Shown piece after piece: positions 1-10,567 of a stretch of DNA of 64,000 nucleotides (position 1 is its first letter; each line of letters starts with the position of its first letter). The stretch is from Flavobacterium faecale (GTDB lineage: Bacteria; Bacteroidota; Bacteroidia; Flavobacteriales; Flavobacteriaceae), in NCBI RefSeq assembly GCF_003076455.1, contig NZ_CP020918.1, forward strand, positions 3,818,001 through 3,882,000. The letters are read 5' to 3'. The notes below the pieces were generated by a model. It did no database searches. It saw nothing but the letters and a program-made list of their open reading frames with translations, and had not been told where the DNA came from. The translations under genes were made by a program, and so were the position numbers.

Positions 1-301
1 TGAATTCGGTAAGGCTATAATTGGTATTGTTCTCGCGATGACTAAGGACGCTACCTCCTATTCCGCTATTCATTTTCTCACTCCAGGTGTTTACAAAGGC
101 ATAATCGGTATCTACTTTTAGATTTAGATCAGGCCATTGCGAGCGGTGCAAAATACCTGCATAAGTGGTTTCTAAAAAACCTGTATAGCCAGGATTTAGC
201 GTTTCTGGAATAATAAAATATTGAGTAAATATTGGATCTTGTGCTTGTACGGTTATTGAAAAACAAGTGAACAGGATGATATAAAGGGTTTTGAAATTCA
301 T
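1..301 (-). CDS. PorP/SprF family T9SS-associated outer membrane protein (3' end outside window)
   Basis: The 100 N-terminal residues are visible; the gene runs off the left edge. It begins with a signal peptide (hydrophobic stretch after MNFKTLYIILF, cleavage probably after VQA), then QDPIFTQYFIIPETLNPGYTG. The pattern of QDP..SQY......LNPAYAG is the hallmark start of PorP/SprF proteins, which are outer membrane barrels that partner with T9SS-secreted adhesins; SprF is needed for SprB surface localisation in F. johnsoniae. Its start lies 6 bp after the stop of the giant adhesin gene on the same strand, the classic sprB-sprF arrangement, so the two are probably one operon and one secretion pair. 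The family assignment is from the N-terminus only. Confidence 0.85.
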   Translation of the reverse strand, partial: MNFKTLYIILFTCFSITVQAQDPIFTQYFIIPETLNPGYTGFLETTYAGILHRSQWPDLNLKVDTDYAFVNTWSEKMNSGIGGSVLSHRENNTNYSLTEF

Positions 302-307
302 GTTTTT

Positions 308-3300
308 TTATTTTATAAGTACAATTGCTCCTTGATCCTTTATCGTTCTACCGTAGAAAGTTTTACCAACTATTTTGAAATAATAATTCCCATTTTCGGC
401 CAAACTATCTTTTATTTTTCCGTCCCAACCTCTAATATTTTCTCCTTTTTCAGTATAAATCACAGATCCCCAAGTATCAAAAACAGTGAATTCAATTGCA
501 TTTAAACCTACAAAAACGGGCACAAAATAATCGTTGATTCCGTCATTATTTGGAGTGAAACCGTTTGGAGATAATAATTTATATCCTTTGTCTACAACAA
601 TTTTTAGGGTATTGATATACACGCAGCCAAAAGGATAACTTATTTTTTGTGTTACCACATATTCGCCCTCGGTTTTGTAAATATGAATTGGATTGGGTTC
701 ATTTGAGAACGTATTGTCGCCAAAATCCCAAACAATCGAATCGTACTTTCCTGTAGCCGTATTGGTAAACTGAATGGGATCTTCAATAGAATACGTACCA
801 AAAGTTGTTTGAGCAAAGGAAGTCGCGGTAAAAGCAGTAACCGAAGCCAAAGGAACCTCTACCTCAAAAATATGATCCGTTTTACAACCCAAACGATCGG
901 TAGCAGTCAAAATCACAGAACCATTTTGATTGGTCGTCATAATTTCATTATTAACACCACTGACAGTACCACTAGACCAATTGAGTTGATACGGTGAAAC
1001 GCCGCCAGAAACCACAGCGGTATATATTTGGTTAATGGTTCTCGTTTCACAATCAACATCTGTTTTGACAGTAACGTTCGCTACCAAAGGCACCGGACGG
1101 TTTATCGAAAACTGCCCTTCTTTTGTACATCCATTTGCATCTGTGACTGTCACTTCATAAGTTCCTGCCAAAACAGCAATTAAGTCTCTGGTTGTAGCAC
1201 CATTCGACCATGCATACTTGAAAGGAGCTGTTCCTCCAGAAATCAATAAGCGTATCGCCCCAGATGCAGCATTATCACAATCCAAAGCATTGGTCACTGA
1301 GGAACCTACGACCAAGTTTTGTGGTTCAACGATCACAAAAGTGCGTTGTATTTGACATGGCGTACCATCTGAAATAGTAGCGGTGTACGTACCCGCAGCT
1401 AAATTATTTCGAGTAAGACCAGCAGTACTACCATCACTCCACACCAAAGTAACGGGTGCTTTACCTCCAGTTAAATTCATGGCAATACTACCATCTTTGG
1501 CTCCGAAACAACTTATATTTTTCTTAATTGGATTTACAGAAAAAACAGGAACTTGCGGAATTGTGATGGTTTTTGAAAACGTGCATCTATTGGCATCTGT
1601 TACGGTCAAAATATAATCACCTGCTCCCAAATTGGTTTGATTGAGCGTCGTTGCCAAATTGCTCCATTGGTAGGTATAAGGACCTGTCCCTCCCGAAATG
1701 GAAGCATTTATAGTTCCGTTTTCATCACCGTAGCACAAAATTGGTGTGAAACTAGAAGTAATTGCGATTTGTGTTTTCTGACTCAAATCCACCACAATTG
1801 TTGCACTACAATTGTTGGCATCGGTAACTGTTACATTGTAGCTTCCAGCAGGCAGATTATTTAAATTTTGACTACTAGCACTAAAGCCATTTGGTCCCGA
1901 CCATAAAAAAGTATAACCTGATGTACCCAGACTACCACCGTTTACATCGATGATAATGGCGCCAGTAGCAGCTCCAAAGCATAAAATATCTGTCTTTGAT
2001 TGCAGAGCCACGGTTAAGAGTGTAGGTTGTTGTATCGAATATAAAATGGATTGTGTCGTACAATTTTTAGTATCGGTAACAGTAAGTTGATACACCCCCA
2101 TCGTCAAAGTCGAAATATCTTTTGTCGTTGAAAAAGGTAAATTATTTTTGGTCCATGCGTACGTATACGCGCCACTTCCGCCTGTGACATTAACTGCAAG
2201 AGCGCCATCATTTCCGTCGAAGCAACTGACATTTTTTTGATTTTGCAAAGCAATGATAATTGGCGTAGGAGCCGCAATTGTATAACTTTTTACAAAGGGA
2301 CAACTACCAGCATCCGTTATCGTCAAACTATAAGTACCTGGCAAAAGATTTGAAATTGCATTAGTGGTAGCAGTAAATCCACTAGGTCCCGACCAAGAAT
2401 AACGGTAAGCTGCTCCAGTCGAAAACGGAATTCCACCAGTTGCGTTAACTGATATACTTGCAGTATTTGCACCAAAACAACGGTTATCTACTAGCGTTTC
2501 AATAGTGCTAATTAATGGATTGACGGTGACCACTATGTTAAAATCTGCACCAATACAATTACCAGTAATGGGACGTACCGTATACGTAACAGTGGCAGGA
2601 GATGTGGTTGAATTTGTTAAAACTTGACTGATCCCTATTTGAGAAACTGCTTGAGCCGTTGCTCCTGTTACCGATCCTAGTGGGCTTATCGTCGGCGTTG
2701 TCCACGTATAAGTTGTTCCAGTCGGTACTATATTCCCACTCGTTAATGAAGGAGTAATTGTAAATTGTGTCCCACTGCAGGTAGACGCTGTAGTATTACC
2801 TATTTCAGCTTTTGGATTGATAATTACATTTGCAACAGTTGTTACTACCTTCCCACAGCTTCCAGAAAGTGAAGGAAAATTGATTACGCAATAGTAATAA
2901 AAAACACCTGTCGTTGCAGTTGGTGGTGCATAACTAGCATTTGTAGCCCCTGCAATTGCTAAGCCTCCTGTAGAAGAAGATGCAGTATTGGAAAACCATT
3001 GATAACTGGCCGTCCCTACCCCATTGCTTATTGTAAAAGCTAAAGTTGTGGCAGTGCCGCCCAAACAAATGGTGCTAGAAGCAGGTTGACTACTAAGGGT
3101 TGGTGAGGTCGCAAACTGAACCATTGCAGTTTCAGATGTTACCGAGCATCCAAAGGTGGTTAATTGGCTTACTTTGCAATAGTAATAACTTATTCCTGTA
3201 GTAATTGTTGGTTGGTAAGATGCCGCAGTGGCAGTCGCAATCGCTGAACCTGTGACTGTGTTGTTATTTGGATTTCGATACCATTGATACGTATATGTAC

Positions 3301-6300
3301 CGTTACCACTTGTGGCCTGAACTGTTAGAAGTGTTGGAATATCACCCGAACAAAGCAGTTGGTTACTAATAGGTTGTGTTGTAATAGTTGGTTGATCATA
3401 TACTCTTACTTCCGCAAAGGCACTTGTCTCGCTACCGCAGCCGTTGGCGCTTCGTGTTACTGTAAGGTAATAGTAATAGGTACCCGCACTTGTAAATACT
3501 GGTGGAGTATATGTACTTGAAGTTGCACCCGTGAGTGGTGACCCGCCTGTATTTGAGGCATCTGTATTGCTGTACCATTGATACGTTTGAGTTCCTGCTC
3601 CTCCAGTACTTACGACCGATAGCGGAGAAGAAAGTGTAAATCCAGTACATACACCTTGGGTTCTAACAGGTTGTGACGTAATTGAAATAGCAGGACTCAC
3701 CGTCACTGATGCAATTGAAGAACTAAGTGCTGCACAGCCTGCTGAAGATAGATTGATAACGCAATAATAGTAGACTGTTCCAACGGCTGTTGTGGGTGGA
3801 TCATAGATTGCAGTCTGTGCTCCTACGATTAGATTACCTCCCACACTGCTATTAGTCGAATTTGAAAACCATTGATATGTCGGATTTACAGCGACTGCAC
3901 TTACTGCAACTGATAACTGGGTAGGTCTTCCATCCAAACAAACGGTACTCGGAACAGGTTGTGTCAAAATAGTTGGCGCTGGATTAACGGTCACAATTAC
4001 AGTAAAACCTGCACCAATACAATTACCAGTAATCGGACGTACCGTATACGTAACAGTGGCAGGAGATGAGGTTGAATTTGTCAAAACTTGACTTATCCCT
4101 GATTGAGAAACAGTTTGAGCCGTTGCTCCTGTAACGGATCCTAATGGGCTTATCGTCGGCGTTGTCCACGTATAAGTTGTTCCAGTCGGTACAACATCCC
4201 CTTCAGTAGTTGAAGGCATAATTGTAAATTGTATCCCACTGCATGTAGTCTCTGTAGTATTACCTATTTGAGCTTTTGGATTGATAATTACATTTGCAAC
4301 AGTTGTTACTATCTTCCCACAGCTTCCAGAAAGTGAAGGAAAATTGATTACGCAATAATAATAAAAATTACCTATAGCTGTACCTGGTGGCTCATAACTA
4401 GCATTTGTTGCACCTGAAACTGCAACACTTCCTGTAGTAGAAGATGAAGTATTGGTAAACCATTGATAAGTGGCAGCCCCTAAGCCATTGCTTATTGTAA
4501 ATGATAAAGTTGTGGCAGCTTCGCCCAAACAAATGGTGCTAGAAGCAGGTTGACTATCAAGGGTTGGTGAGGTCGCAAACTGAACTGCTGAAGTAGCAGA
4601 TGTTACCGAGCATCCAAAAGTTGTTAATTGGCTTACTTTGCAATAGTAATAACTTATTCCTGTGGTAATTGTTGGCTGGTAAGACGCAGCAGTTGCAGTC
4701 GCAATCGCTGAACCTGTGACTGTATTGTTAACAGGATTTCGATACCATTGGTACGTATATGCACCGTTACCTCTTATGGCCTGAACTGTCAGAAGTGCTG
4801 GAACATCATCCGAACAAAGCAGTTGATTACTTATGGGTTGTGATGTAATAGTTGGTTGATCATATACTTTTACTTCCGCAACAGCACTTGTCTCGCTACC
4901 GCAACCATTTGCGCTTCGTGTAATTGTAACGTAATAGTAATAAGTACCCGCACTTGTAAATACTGGTGGTGTATAGGTATTTGAAGTTGCACCCGTGAGT
5001 GGCATTCCGTTGGTGTTCGAGGGATTTATATTGCTGTACCATTGATATATTATATTTCCTGCTCCTCCCGCACTTGCGACCGATAGCGGAGAAGAAAGTG
5101 TATATCCTGTACACAAACCTTGGGTTGTAATAGGTTGTGTTGTAATTGAAATAGCAGGGCTCACCGTCACTGAAGCAATTGAAGAACTAAGTGCTGCACA
5201 GCTTCCTGAAGGTAGACTGATAACGCAATAATAGTAGACTGTTCCAATGGCATTTGTGGGTGGATTGTAGGTAGCAGTTTCTTCTCCTAGGATTAAAATT
5301 CCTGCAGTTGAGCTATCAGTATTATTTGAAAACCATTGGTATGTGGGGCTTACGGCGGCAGCACTTACTACAACTGATAACTGGGTCGGACTTCCATTCA
5401 AACAAACCGTACTCGAAATAGGTTGTGTCAAAATAGTCGGCGCAGGATTAACGGTAACTATCACAGTAAAATTAGAACCTATACAATTACCAGTAATCGG
5501 ACGAACCGTATATGTAACGGTTGCAGGAGATGTGGTTACATTTGTCAAAATTTGACTGATCCTTGTTTGAGAAACAGTTTGAGCCGTTGCTCCTGTTACC
5601 GATCCTAATGGGCTTATCGTCGGTGTTGTCCACGTATAAGTTGTTCCAGTCGGTACAACATTCACATCAGTTGATGAAGGAGTAATTGTAAATCGTGTTC
5701 CACTGCAGGTTACAGTTGTTGTATTACTTATTTGAGGATTTGGATTGATAATTACATTTGCAACAGTAGTTACTACCAAACCGCAGCCTCCAGCAAGTGA
5801 TGGAAATTTGATTACGCAATAGTAATAAAAATTACCTATTGTTGTACTTGGTGGTGCATAACTAGCATTTGTTGCACCTGCAATTGCTACACCTCCTATA
5901 ATAGACGAAGTAGTATTAGAGAACCATTGATAATTGGCTGTCCCTACCCCATTGCTTATTGTAAAAGCTAAAGTTGTGGCAGTTCCGCCCAAACAAATAG
6001 TGCTAGAAGCAGGTTGACTGTTAAGGGCTGGTGAGGTTACAAACTGAACTGCTGAAGTAGCAGATGTTACCGAGCATCCAAAAGTTGTTAATTGGCTTAC
6101 TTTGCAATAATAGTAGGTTGTTCCTGTAGTACTTGTTGGTTGGTAAGACGCAGCAGTTGCAGTCGCTATTGGTGAACCTGAGCTTGCATTGTTAACCGAA
6201 TTACGATACCATTGGTACGAATATGCACCGTTACCACTAGTGGCCAGAACTGTTAAAACAGCAGGAATATCACCCGAACATAGCAGTTGATTACTAATAG

Positions 6301-9295
6301 GTTGTGCTGTAATAGTTGGTTGATCATATACTTTTACTTCCGCATAGGTACTTGTCTCGCTACCGCAGGCGTTGGCGCTTCGCATTACTGTAACGTAATA
6401 GTAATATATACCCGCACTTGTAAATACTGGTGGAGTATAGGTACTTGAAGTTGCACCCGTGAGTGGAGTCCCGCCAGTGTTTGAGGCATTTGTATTGCTG
6501 TACCATTGATACGTTAATGCTCCTGCTCCTCCCGTACTTGCAACCGATAGCGGAGAAGAAAGTGCAAATCCAGTACATACACCCTGCGTTGTGACAGGTT
6601 GTGATGTAATTGAAATAGCAGGACTCACCGTCACTGAAGCAATTGATGAACTAAGTGCTGCACAGACTACTGAAGATAGATTGATAACGCAATAATAGTA
6701 GACCGTTCCAACGGCTGTTGTGGGTGGATCATAGATTGCAGCTTGTGCTCCTACGATTAGATTACCTCCCATAGTGCTATTAATCGAATTTGAAAACCAT
6801 TGATATGTCGGGTTTACAGTGGATGCACTTACTACAACTGATAACTGGGTCGGTATTCCATTCAAACAAACATTACTCGGAAGAGGTTGTGTCAAAATAG
6901 TCGGCGCTGGGTTAACAGTAATTACAAAATTAGCTGGAGTTCCAGTACAAATTCCGTTTTTTGGCGTTACTACATAGGTCACTGTTCCAGAAGTGGTATT
7001 TGTAGTGGTAATAGTTCGTGATGGAATTGTAGCTCCAGTACCCGATGCAACAAATCCTGTGATTCCCGCAGTAGCGGTAGCAGTCCAACTATAAGTCGTA
7101 CCGACTACATCTGCTATTAAATTAATAGCTAAAGAAGTTGTACCAACGCAAATAGATTGTGCAAAATCAGTGTTGGTGATTTTTGGTGATGCTAAAACTA
7201 AAAAACTTTGCGTAGCAGTTGTTGAGTTTCCGCATTCGTTTGAAACGACTAATGACACCGTATAATTACCTGCAGTAGCATAACTTATTGAACCTGGATT
7301 AGCAGTATTGGCCGTTGCTGGTGATCCTCCAGGGAAAGACCAAGCATAAGCTAATGGTGTAGTCGACGATGTACAACTGCTTACAACGGCAACTGGATTA
7401 ATACTGCCAGCTCCACACAAATTGCCAATCGAATTAATAGATGCGGTCGGTGGTTGTTTTACCTCTACTGTTTGCGAAGTAGAAACTCCCGCACAACTGT
7501 TCGTCGCTGTTAAGCGAATGGTATACGTACCGGGCTCAGTAAAATTGTATGTCGCATTTTTTGTCGTTTGATTAGGAATACTCACTGTTACTGGACCACA
7601 ACTGGCTCTAGAATACGTGACTGTCCATAGGTAGCTCGCTGCTGTACATGAATTTGTTTCTACAGTATTATTTATAGCTGTAACTGCCATTGGAGCACAA
7701 TCGCCTATTTTAATTAAAGTGAAAGCAGGCACTAACGGATTTTCGATGCAAATTTGTTGCGTTTTGGTATCGGTCCCACAATAATTTTGACCAGTAAGTG
7801 TAACTGTATAAGTACCTGGATTTAAAAATTTGTGTATTTGATCTGTAGGTAAGTAAGGTCCAGTAGTAATTATGGGCGTACCATCACCAAAATCCCATGT
7901 AAAAATAGACGTTCTATCGCAACTTTGTTGAAAGCCAGAAACTGTTGTATTGATAAAATTAACGCTGGAGTTGACACAAGCTTTATCAGTAAAACTAAAA
8001 TCTACTTTAGGCTTTGTCAATATAGTTATATTAGATAAAGTAAAAGGTGTTGTACCGCATGCATTAGTAACATCCAGCTTTACTGTAAGTGTTGAACTTG
8101 GACATGAGGTTCCATTATATACGTGCGGAATTGGATAATTTAGAGATAATTCAGGTTTAGTAGCATTGTAATAAATTGAACCTATAAGTTCTTGCTGCGT
8201 TAAAATTTTCACGGGGGTATTATCTCCATAATCAACGCTATATGTAGTATCTAAAGAATTCTTGCCCCAGCTAGAAATTGAAAACTGCAATGGTTGTGTC
8301 GGCGAACATAAATTTTGAGTTGAGCCAGGACTATTGATACCTCCCAAAGGATTTGATATATTTTTAATTACATAGGTCTTTGTACCTATACAACCTTCAT
8401 TACCCAAAGCAGTAACAACCATATTATAGACTCCTGTACTAGTATAGGAATGAGTTACTGGAAAACTAACTCCACTTTGCATGTTGCCATCACCCCAATT
8501 TATACTATATTCGGTTATACATGTCGAGGATCCGTTATTTCCAACTTTGATTTCATAATTAGAATTCTCAGAGGCATTACCACAATTATTAAATGGAGCG
8601 AAAGGACTATTAACATCTGTAATATTTATTAGTGGAGCCTGCTTAACTGATACTTCCTTATTGCTAACTACAGTACATCCATTAGAAAATACAGTAAGTT
8701 TAACTGTAAATTTTTGAGTTGTACATCCCGTTGCTATGTATGAGTGCACCGGATTGGCCAGTGTTGAAAATGCTGTACCATCACCAAAGTCCCAAGAATA
8801 AGTATATAGCCCTGACCCTGATACGACTGACTGAAATTGAATACTAGTACCTGCACAACTATTATCATTGTTAAAACTAAAATCAACTGATGGAGCGGCA
8901 AATACTTCAGTTGTATAATTTACATCCTGCGATATTTCCTTTGCATCGACAGAGGAATCTTTAATACTTCTAATAGAATATTTTTTAGGCCCTAGATCAC
9001 TACTTGGTACAACAACTGTTGCAAAATTATCTGAACCTATGCTAGTAATAGTTTGGTCTGCACCATTATTAATCGAATAGGTAAAAGTGTAAGGTTTACT
9101 TCCTCCCGTCGCATTAAAAGTAATTAAATTGTTGCTGGAATTTTGGCATATTTCCTTAACACCTGAAATCGTACTGGTGGGATCTGTAATCTGAGAACTA
9201 ATTTCTACACATCTCTCTGCATTAGTTGCTCCGAATAAAAAAGTAATTGATGTAGTTGTAAAAAAAAAGTAAAAAAGTAGGTAGTGTTTAATCAT
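308..9295 (-). CDS. Giant SprB-like T9SS-secreted adhesin with PKD, Ig-like and SprB repeats
   Basis: This 2995-residue secreted surface protein starts with a signal peptide (residues 1-26, ending FGATNA). Residues about 130-700 contain several PKD-type domains with YSWDFGDGT-like motifs. Residues 795-2258 are three 488-residue tandem units of Ig-like modules (SQPAS..C.G, TYQWFSN, YYYCV motifs). Residues about 2260-2800 are SprB-type repeats (GGTGPYTYAWS, GTYTVTVTDANGC). A last PKD domain is near 2850-2900. The C-terminus (about 2905-2995) has the SPNGFTPNNDGINDYF motif of the gliding-motility-associated CTD, the T9SS type B sorting signal. In the family such proteins are moved along or anchored to the cell surface and act as adhesins. 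SprB of F. johnsoniae is larger, about 6500 residues. The adjacent PorP/SprF gene supports the role. The ligand cannot be told. Confidence 0.93.
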   Translation of the reverse strand: MIKHYLLFYFFFTTTSITFLFGATNAERCVEISSQITDPTSTISGVKEICQNSSNNLITFNATGGSKPYTFTYSINNGADQTITSIGSDNFATVVVPSSDLGPKKYSIRSIKDSSVDAKEISQDVNYTTEVFAAPSVDFSFNNDNSCAGTSIQFQSVVSGSGLYTYSWDFGDGTAFSTLANPVHSYIATGCTTQKFTVKLTVFSNGCTVVSNKEVSVKQAPLINITDVNSPFAPFNNCGNASENSNYEIKVGNNGSSTCITEYSINWGDGNMQSGVSFPVTHSYTSTGVYNMVVTALGNEGCIGTKTYVIKNISNPLGGINSPGSTQNLCSPTQPLQFSISSWGKNSLDTTYSVDYGDNTPVKILTQQELIGSIYYNATKPELSLNYPIPHVYNGTSCPSSTLTVKLDVTNACGTTPFTLSNITILTKPKVDFSFTDKACVNSSVNFINTTVSGFQQSCDRTSIFTWDFGDGTPIITTGPYLPTDQIHKFLNPGTYTVTLTGQNYCGTDTKTQQICIENPLVPAFTLIKIGDCAPMAVTAINNTVETNSCTAASYLWTVTYSRASCGPVTVSIPNQTTKNATYNFTEPGTYTIRLTATNSCAGVSTSQTVEVKQPPTASINSIGNLCGAGSINPVAVVSSCTSSTTPLAYAWSFPGGSPATANTANPGSISYATAGNYTVSLVVSNECGNSTTATQSFLVLASPKITNTDFAQSICVGTTSLAINLIADVVGTTYSWTATATAGITGFVASGTGATIPSRTITTTNTTSGTVTYVVTPKNGICTGTPANFVITVNPAPTILTQPLPSNVCLNGIPTQLSVVVSASTVNPTYQWFSNSINSTMGGNLIVGAQAAIYDPPTTAVGTVYYYCVINLSSVVCAALSSSIASVTVSPAISITSQPVTTQGVCTGFALSSPLSVASTGGAGALTYQWYSNTNASNTGGTPLTGATSSTYTPPVFTSAGIYYYYVTVMRSANACGSETSTYAEVKVYDQPTITAQPISNQLLCSGDIPAVLTVLATSGNGAYSYQWYRNSVNNASSGSPIATATAASYQPTSTTGTTYYYCKVSQLTTFGCSVTSATSAVQFVTSPALNSQPASSTICLGGTATTLAFTISNGVGTANYQWFSNTTSSIIGGVAIAGATNASYAPPSTTIGNFYYYCVIKFPSLAGGCGLVVTTVANVIINPNPQISNTTTVTCSGTRFTITPSSTDVNVVPTGTTYTWTTPTISPLGSVTGATAQTVSQTRISQILTNVTTSPATVTYTVRPITGNCIGSNFTVIVTVNPAPTILTQPISSTVCLNGSPTQLSVVVSAAAVSPTYQWFSNNTDSSTAGILILGEETATYNPPTNAIGTVYYYCVISLPSGSCAALSSSIASVTVSPAISITTQPITTQGLCTGYTLSSPLSVASAGGAGNIIYQWYSNINPSNTNGMPLTGATSNTYTPPVFTSAGTYYYYVTITRSANGCGSETSAVAEVKVYDQPTITSQPISNQLLCSDDVPALLTVQAIRGNGAYTYQWYRNPVNNTVTGSAIATATAASYQPTITTGISYYYCKVSQLTTFGCSVTSATSAVQFATSPTLDSQPASSTICLGEAATTLSFTISNGLGAATYQWFTNTSSSTTGSVAVSGATNASYEPPGTAIGNFYYYCVINFPSLSGSCGKIVTTVANVIINPKAQIGNTTETTCSGIQFTIMPSTTEGDVVPTGTTYTWTTPTISPLGSVTGATAQTVSQSGISQVLTNSTSSPATVTYTVRPITGNCIGAGFTVIVTVNPAPTILTQPVPSTVCLDGRPTQLSVAVSAVAVNPTYQWFSNSTNSSVGGNLIVGAQTAIYDPPTTAVGTVYYYCVINLSSAGCAALSSSIASVTVSPAISITSQPVRTQGVCTGFTLSSPLSVVSTGGAGTQTYQWYSNTDASNTGGSPLTGATSSTYTPPVFTSAGTYYYYLTVTRSANGCGSETSAFAEVRVYDQPTITTQPISNQLLCSGDIPTLLTVQATSGNGTYTYQWYRNPNNNTVTGSAIATATAASYQPTITTGISYYYCKVSQLTTFGCSVTSETAMVQFATSPTLSSQPASSTICLGGTATTLAFTISNGVGTASYQWFSNTASSSTGGLAIAGATNASYAPPTATTGVFYYYCVINFPSLSGSCGKVVTTVANVIINPKAEIGNTTASTCSGTQFTITPSLTSGNIVPTGTTYTWTTPTISPLGSVTGATAQAVSQIGISQVLTNSTTSPATVTYTVRPITGNCIGADFNIVVTVNPLISTIETLVDNRCFGANTASISVNATGGIPFSTGAAYRYSWSGPSGFTATTNAISNLLPGTYSLTITDAGSCPFVKSYTIAAPTPIIIALQNQKNVSCFDGNDGALAVNVTGGSGAYTYAWTKNNLPFSTTKDISTLTMGVYQLTVTDTKNCTTQSILYSIQQPTLLTVALQSKTDILCFGAATGAIIIDVNGGSLGTSGYTFLWSGPNGFSASSQNLNNLPAGSYNVTVTDANNCSATIVVDLSQKTQIAITSSFTPILCYGDENGTINASISGGTGPYTYQWSNLATTLNQTNLGAGDYILTVTDANRCTFSKTITIPQVPVFSVNPIKKNISCFGAKDGSIAMNLTGGKAPVTLVWSDGSTAGLTRNNLAAGTYTATISDGTPCQIQRTFVIVEPQNLVVGSSVTNALDCDNAASGAIRLLISGGTAPFKYAWSNGATTRDLIAVLAGTYEVTVTDANGCTKEGQFSINRPVPLVANVTVKTDVDCETRTINQIYTAVVSGGVSPYQLNWSSGTVSGVNNEIMTTNQNGSVILTATDRLGCKTDHIFEVEVPLASVTAFTATSFAQTTFGTYSIEDPIQFTNTATGKYDSIVWDFGDNTFSNEPNPIHIYKTEGEYVVTQKISYPFGCVYINTLKIVVDKGYKLLSPNGFTPNNDGINDYFVPVFVGLNAIEFTVFDTWGSVIYTEKGENIRGWDGKIKDSLAENGNYYFKIVGKTFYGRTIKDQGAIVLIK
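2522..6913 (-). repeat. Three tandem in-frame 1464-bp (488-residue) repeats inside the adhesin gene
   Basis: The boundary motif VNPAPTILTQP occurs at exactly 1464-bp steps, and the same register holds at the end of the third unit (residue 2259). Units are residues 795-1282, 1283-1770 and 1771-2258. All three have exactly the same length, though the copies differ by scattered substitutions. Each unit contains about five Ig-like modules, so there is a second-order repeat of roughly 90-100 residues. Confidence 0.95.
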
Positions 9296-9348
9296 ACAAA
9301 TGTGTACTATTTAGTGGCATAAAAATATAATCCTTTATATTTCACCTA

Positions 9349-9356
9349 CAAAAATA
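9349..9356 (-). promoter_or_regulatory. Candidate -7 box of the adhesin promoter
   Basis: On the minus strand the octamer TATTTTTG matches the Bacteroidota TAnnTTTG -7 element, about 54 bp upstream of the adhesin start codon. No convincing -33 TTTG is visible, so this is only a candidate. Confidence 0.45.
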
Positions 9357-9589
9357 TACTTAAATTTCGTTATTTACTTACGGCTTTACGTAAATAACGT
9401 ATTTTAATAAACAAATTTTCAATATTGCTTAAAAGTTACAGATCTGATTCTTCTATTAAAGAAAAAGAAGGCTATCCAATTCCTGCTATAAAAAAAAACA
9501 ACTTCATACGTTTTTATAATTAAAACTGCACTATTCAAAAAAATAATCATTTTTCATTTCGATTTTCATAAATCAAAATAGAAATTGTC

Positions 9590-9626
9590 TATATTTGTGA
9601 TGACCGTGTGCGTACACAAGTACACG
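9590..9626 (+). promoter_or_regulatory. Candidate hexuronate operon promoter with overlapping operator-like dyads
   Basis: TATATTTG at 9590-9597 is a perfect TAnnTTTG -7 element about 90 bp before the first gene of the uronate operon. Directly downstream, where transcription should start, lies the dyad GTGTgcgtACAC (9606-9617). A longer dyad has arms CGTGT and ACACG (9605-9609, 9622-9626). A repressor bound here would block initiation. GntR- or LacI-type uronate regulators are plausible users, but none is encoded nearby. Confidence 0.5.
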
Positions 9627-9685
9627 TGAATTGATATTTCTATCGTTTATAAGGACGCAAGATTACTTATTAGATTATACTTAAA

Positions 9686-10513
9686 ATGAAACTAAACACT
9701 ATGAATAAAACATTCGATCTAAACGGAAAAATAGCATTGGTCACCGGCGGCGGCGGCGTTTTGGGCGGTAATATGGCACAAGCATTGGCACAAAATGGAG
9801 CAATCGTAGGCGTTATGGGTAGAACTCCCGAAAAACTAGATCAAATGGTTGCTACCATTCAAGCAAACGGAGGGCAAGCATTTGCAATTGTTACCGATGT
9901 TGTGAACGAAAGTGATTTAGAAAAAGCAAAACAGCATATCGTTACTACTTATGGCAAACTAGACATTCTTATCAATGCTGCTGGCGGAAATATGCCTGGT
10001 GCAACCATAATGCCTGACCAAGATTTCTTTAATGCAAAACAAGAAGATTTACAAAAAGTACTAGATCTAAATGTCATGGGCACAATGCTTCCATCAAAAG
10101 TTTTTGCTGAATTGTTTGCCAAACAAAAAAATGGCGTAATCATAAATATTTCGTCAGCGGCCGCAGATCGTCCTCTAACTCGTGTTGTAGGCTACTCCGC
10201 ATCCAAGGCAGCAATTGATAATTTTACTCGCTGGATGGCTGTAGAAATGGCTACCAAATACGGTGAAGGAATTAGAGTAAACGCTATTGCTCCCGGCTTT
10301 TTTATTGGCGAACAAAACAAGGCGCTCTTACTTGCTCCAGACGGAAGTCTAACTTCCCGAGGTGAAACAATTATCTCAAAAACCCCAATGGGACGTTTTG
10401 GGAATCCTGAAGACCTTGACGGTACATTAATATGGTTGTGCAGCGAAGCATCCAAATTTGTTACCGGCATAGTCGTACATGTGGATGGAGGTTTTGGAGC
10501 TAAAAGCATATAA
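9686..10513 (+). CDS. SDR-family D-mannonate oxidoreductase (fructuronate reductase)
   Basis: A 275-residue classical short-chain dehydrogenase, probably interconverting D-fructuronate and D-mannonate with NAD(P)H in the cytoplasm. Visible features: Rossmann glycine motif TGGGGVLGG near residue 20, NAAGG around residue 97, the catalytic Ser in NISSAAADR, and YSASK for Tyr and Lys. The C-terminus has the typical VVHVDGGFGAKSI ending. It is the first gene of a four-gene operon with uxuA, uxaC and a hexuronate transporter. This is the expected place of the missing reductase step, so it is a non-orthologous replacement of the long-chain UxuB enzyme. A second in-frame ATG at 9701 (MNKTFDLNGK) is an equally good start, closer to the family N-terminus. 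Substrate is inferred from context. Confidence 0.85.
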   Translation: MKLNTMNKTFDLNGKIALVTGGGGVLGGNMAQALAQNGAIVGVMGRTPEKLDQMVATIQANGGQAFAIVTDVVNESDLEKAKQHIVTTYGKLDILINAAGGNMPGATIMPDQDFFNAKQEDLQKVLDLNVMGTMLPSKVFAELFAKQKNGVIINISSAAADRPLTRVVGYSASKAAIDNFTRWMAVEMATKYGEGIRVNAIAPGFFIGEQNKALLLAPDGSLTSRGETIISKTPMGRFGNPEDLDGTLIWLCSEASKFVTGIVVHVDGGFGAKSI

Positions 10514-10567
10514 TCAAATTAAAAGTGGAATTGAAAATAGAGGTTATCATTAAACATAAATAACACA

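Noticed and set aside
2522..6913. Minus-strand and plus-strand small reading frames at 3432-3650, 4896-5114, 6360-6578 and others within the adhesin gene
   Set aside because: They are other-frame shadows that recur at the 1464-bp period of the adhesin repeats and have no coding features of their own.
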